Of a stretch of 25,545 bases of DNA, positions 22,948 to 25,545 are shown one piece after another. Origin of the DNA: Spirochaetaceae bacterium (GTDB lineage: Bacteria > Spirochaetota > Spirochaetia > SZUA-6 > Bin103); NCBI GenBank assembly GCA_028818385.1, contig JAPPNY010000137.1, positions 1-25,545 on the forward strand. Reading direction: 5' to 3'. A model generated the notes under the pieces. The model saw nothing but the letters and a program-made list of their open reading frames with translations, searched no databases and was not told the DNA's origin. A program made the position numbers and the translations under genes. Each line of letters opens with the position of its first letter. The stretch's first letter is position 1.

Positions 22948-24677
22948 CCTTTCAGGGCGATGACGATTCCGTACACGAAGGTCCCACGACCCTTAGCGTG
23001 CTCGTGCTTGAGCCGGCCCGCTATTCGGGGACGGAAGTGTTATTGGTGGTGGAAGACGATGATCCCGCGCCGAGTGAGATAGTGCTCGGCGCGGAGATCC
23101 GCTCGAACGAGGGGGTGAACGTTGAAACGCTTGAGGATCTCGATAATCTCCTGAGCCTTCACATATCGGCGTGGATCAACGGGGACACGACGCTTGACGA
23201 ATTGACGGAGATTGTGCTGATCAAGAAGATAGTGTCGAATGGGAACGAGATCGGCTTGGAGTTCAATGAGGAGCAGCACGGTGTGCCGGATACCATCAAC
23301 ATCCCGGCGAGAGCTTCGCGATCGGGGTGGCGTATGACGGCCGATATTCCGCTGGTGTCAATGCTGGAGCACGGTGCTACATCAGTTCTGATCGAAGGTC
23401 GGGCGCTGGGAAATAGGCTTGTGGTCGATGGCGTAAGGGTAAAGGACGCACCACCAGTGGAGATCGAGGATGCGGTGGTGGGGGCGATGCGGGAGTGGGA
23501 GGCGAGACGTGAGAGCGTCGTTGACACTATAGGGGAACTGAGCGCTTATGTAGAGATATTGGAGAAACTGGTCGAGATAGCTAGGGAGAAGAGACTTTCC
23601 GAAACGTTGTCTACGCAGTTTGAGACGATGCTGAGTCAGGGGAGCGAGGCGCTGACGAAGGTCCGGAACGCGGACGCATGGGAATGCCTTTCGAAGGCAG
23701 GAGCCACCTATCGTGCATGCGATAATTGTCCACGAATGGTTGTTGTTCCTAGTGGAAAATATGCAATGGGGTCTCCCGGTGACGAGGAGGGTCGGTCTGC
23801 TAATGAGCGTCTCCAGGAGAACGTGAGCGTGCCGAAGAGCGGTACTGTGCTGGCGGTGGGTATGTACGAAGTTACGGTGGGCGAGTACCGTGAGTATTGG
23901 GACGAAAGGTTAGATGAAAGCGGAGATGCGGAGGGTAGTGATGTCGGGGTGTGCTGGAGGTATGTGGTACGCGAAGCAGGCATGCAAGAAACTCCTTCGG
24001 GTGAGTACAGAGGTTGCGCGAGCGACGAGCATACATGGTTTGAGGGGCCGGGGACCGACTGGAAGAACCTGGGAATCGAGACTACGAAGACGCAGCCGGC
24101 GGTGTGTATAAGCTGGTTGGATGCGAAAGGGTACACGAAGTGGTTGAACGATACGGTGGCAAGTGACGGAAGCGGCACAGAGGGTGGAGGACCGTACCGG
24201 CTTCTAAATGAGTACGAATGGGAATACGTGGCTCGTGCCGGTAGCGATGGAGCGTTTTCTTCGGGCGATACGATTACTACGAGCGCTGCTCACTTCAACT
24301 GCGGTAGGCAGTCTTCCGCGGCTGATTCGGCGAGGGAGGATTTGGTTCCGAATCCGAAGCCAGTTGGTACCTTCCATGCGAACGAGTTCGGGTTATTCGA
24401 CGTGCATGGCAACGTGTGGGAGTGGGTAGAAGATTGTTGGAGCGATGTTGCATCGGCGTCGTACGCGAACGGCCGTTGCGAAGAGAAGATGCGGGTGGTG
24501 AGAGGAGGATCGTGGGCGGACGAGGATGTACGGTATCTCCGCTTTGCGATGCGCGGCAGGAGCCGGGAGGATCTTCGAACGAGCTTTACCGGATTTCGAG
24601 TGGCCGAGGACCTCGAAGAGGGGCTTGCGTACGCGCACTACCTCATAGATAGACAGAGCTGCTCAGAAGATAAGTAG
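22854..24677 (+). CDS. Calx-beta-like plus SUMF1 (formylglycine-generating-enzyme fold) protein, 3' part of the frameshifted gene
   Basis: The nominal start at 22854 is a TTG without a ribosome site, and the protein pattern begins upstream near 22815, so this is best read as the 3' part of the gene at 21217. Residues 1-75 complete a Calx-beta-like domain (LTFQGDDDSVHEGPTTLSVLV, then VVEDDDPAP). A beta-rich region and a helical, probably coiled-coil stretch (about 205-285) follow. Residues 295-584 are a SUMF1/FGE-sulfatase fold: MVVVPSGKYAMGSP, VGMYEVTVGEYREYW, RLLNEYEWEYVARAG, FGLFDVHGNVWEWVEDCW, VVRGGSW and FTGFRVA. True FGE enzymes have two catalytic cysteines after GGS[WY]; here that stretch reads ADEDVRYLR, with none. 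The domain is therefore more likely a ligand-binding C-type-lectin-like module than an oxidase. It is the only SUMF1-domain gene in the window. Confidence 0.82.
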   Translation: MVLHVPQSEYYSGGEIAIDLRKDSTNASTQLTFQGDDDSVHEGPTTLSVLVLEPARYSGTEVLLVVEDDDPAPSEIVLGAEIRSNEGVNVETLEDLDNLLSLHISAWINGDTTLDELTEIVLIKKIVSNGNEIGLEFNEEQHGVPDTINIPARASRSGWRMTADIPLVSMLEHGATSVLIEGRALGNRLVVDGVRVKDAPPVEIEDAVVGAMREWEARRESVVDTIGELSAYVEILEKLVEIAREKRLSETLSTQFETMLSQGSEALTKVRNADAWECLSKAGATYRACDNCPRMVVVPSGKYAMGSPGDEEGRSANERLQENVSVPKSGTVLAVGMYEVTVGEYREYWDERLDESGDAEGSDVGVCWRYVVREAGMQETPSGEYRGCASDEHTWFEGPGTDWKNLGIETTKTQPAVCISWLDAKGYTKWLNDTVASDGSGTEGGGPYRLLNEYEWEYVARAGSDGAFSSGDTITTSAAHFNCGRQSSAADSAREDLVPNPKPVGTFHANEFGLFDVHGNVWEWVEDCWSDVASASYANGRCEEKMRVVRGGSWADEDVRYLRFAMRGRSREDLRTSFTGFRVAEDLEEGLAYAHYLIDRQSCSEDK

Positions 24678-25545
24678 TGTATTGGGCGTTTCTGAGATAG
24701 GGAGACGTTCGTCGTCGATCGTTACAGTGGAGAGGAGGTGGATCGAGACACAGCAGTCGGGCGGGGGCCAGGCGGGATATGGCGAGCTTGCTGGTGAGCA
24801 TATTTAGTAACCGATGATTCAACGCAGTCTGGCCTCTTAGATCTGTGGCTAGGCATAGTCCGGAGGTTGGGCCGTCGGCTTTGCAGTTAGGGGGGTTGCG
24901 CGAGGAGATCCACGACGAGCAACTGCCCGCATCGCTAGGCATGATCACCGCGGATTTCGCTGAGTGCGGGTCGTCCGGCAGATGATGCGTGGTATCGTCC
25001 GACGACGGCAGAGTGCTGGGCACTATCGACGGTTTGCGCAACATCCACGTGGCCGGGCTCGTTGGTGTCTGCGTCCGTCGGCGTGGTGCCTCATCCACGG
25101 AGGCGTTGGGATACGACCCCGCCGCAGATAATGCCGTGACGGCGATCCTCGCGTGCCGATCTGCTCAGCGCACGATCGATTCAGGCCGGATGGCCAGATT
25201 CGCAGGCTGGACGGCTGGACTGCTCCCATGAGCTGGCCGACAGGATCGGGCGGCGGTGCGTGTGGGGCAATCTCTGCCCGACAATCAGCCGGCGTGCGCC
25301 ATCGGGCTGACGCGCTCGGCGGCGAGGCGCAGCAGATCATCGGGTCGATGACGGGCAGCGCTGGACTCATTTTGTTTCTGTTGCGAGGATGAGACGGGAG
25401 GTTCCACTTGACTGATCCTGGCGCAGGTCCCAAGGAGCGTCGTCTACTAAGCTTTTTCGCCTCCGGGGAGAAGCAGGATATCGCGTTATCGAAGGAGCCT
25501 TTTGCAAAACCACCGAGATAGCCGGATTACTGAGAGGATAGAGGC
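24678..25545. other. Right-end stretch with no convincing gene
   Basis: No frame longer than about 150 codons is present, and none shows a domain. Frames on both strands (minus 24643-25098, plus 24989-25231, minus 25023-25433) are low-quality and interrupted. The plus-strand stretch near 24860-24990 (reading GLREEIHDEQLPASLGMITA before a stop) has some protein-like character and may be a decayed gene. I see no terminator with a clear T-run after the SUMF1 gene, and no transposase. Confidence 0.45.
25408..25521 (+). CDS. Possible 37-residue small protein with a strong ribosome site
   Basis: A TTG at 25408 is preceded by GGGAGG six bases upstream, a near-ideal Shine-Dalgarno sequence and spacing. 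The frame runs to TAG at 25519-25521. The peptide is basic (PKERRLLSFFASGEKQDIAL in the middle) with no recognised domain. Only the ribosome site supports it; such a short frame can occur by chance. Confidence 0.2.
   Translation: MTDPGAGPKERRLLSFFASGEKQDIALSKEPFAKPPR

Noticed and set aside
1..25545. CRISPR arrays, tRNA or rRNA genes, integrase or transposase genes
   Set aside because: Looked for regularly spaced repeats, tRNA T-loop motifs in non-coding stretches and recombinase motifs; none could be supported.

Overview
The window is a bacterial accessory region that looks like a defence island. All recognisable proteins belong to phage-defence or conflict families. There is no tRNA, rRNA, core-metabolism gene, integrase or CRISPR array to place it. 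Start codons and Shine-Dalgarno motifs are bacterial. The phylum cannot be read from the sequence. The central operon is very GC-rich (one sampled line is about 70% G+C), while the outer genes are nearer 50%. This suggests pieces with different histories.

Layout. At the left edge (46-831, +) is a small three-helix membrane protein that may be cut by the window border. At 1328-5411 (-) is a very large protein with a HigA/Xre-type helix-turn-helix at its N-terminus, a nuclease-like module, what looks like a degenerate STAND-type NTPase, and a long helical C-terminus. It is split into two reading frames by one extra base near 4975. Its promoter is a textbook TTGACA-17-TACAAT with a TGTA/TACA palindrome in the spacer. 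Transcription should start only a base or two before the ATG.

From 20539 down to 5603 (-) six genes form one tightly packed operon. In order they are a 1776-aa DEAD/DEAH helicase with zinc-binding cysteine clusters and a DUF1998/MZB region (DrmA/DrmB-like), an SNF2-family helicase (DrmD-like), an Eco57I-type adenine methyltransferase (DrmMI-like), a PtuA-like ATPase, a PtuB-like HNH nuclease, and a second HNH nuclease of the HNH_2 type. Every junction is a 4-nt overlap, a 1-nt overlap, or a gap of 1-2 nt. The first three genes resemble class 1 DISARM, without separate drmB or drmC (phospholipase D) genes. The last three resemble a Septu module with an added nuclease. My inference is that this is one composite system: methylation and helicase proteins for self/non-self handling, with an ATPase and two HNH nucleases as the destructive arm.

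At 21217-24677 (+), pointing away from the operon, is a two-frame gene. It encodes a secreted or anchored helical N-terminus, a Calx-beta-like domain that spans the frame break, and a C-terminal formylglycine-generating-enzyme (SUMF1) fold that lacks the catalytic cysteines. A single missing base near 22816 accounts for the split. Three stretches hold no convincing gene: 832-1327, 20540-21216 and 24678-25545.
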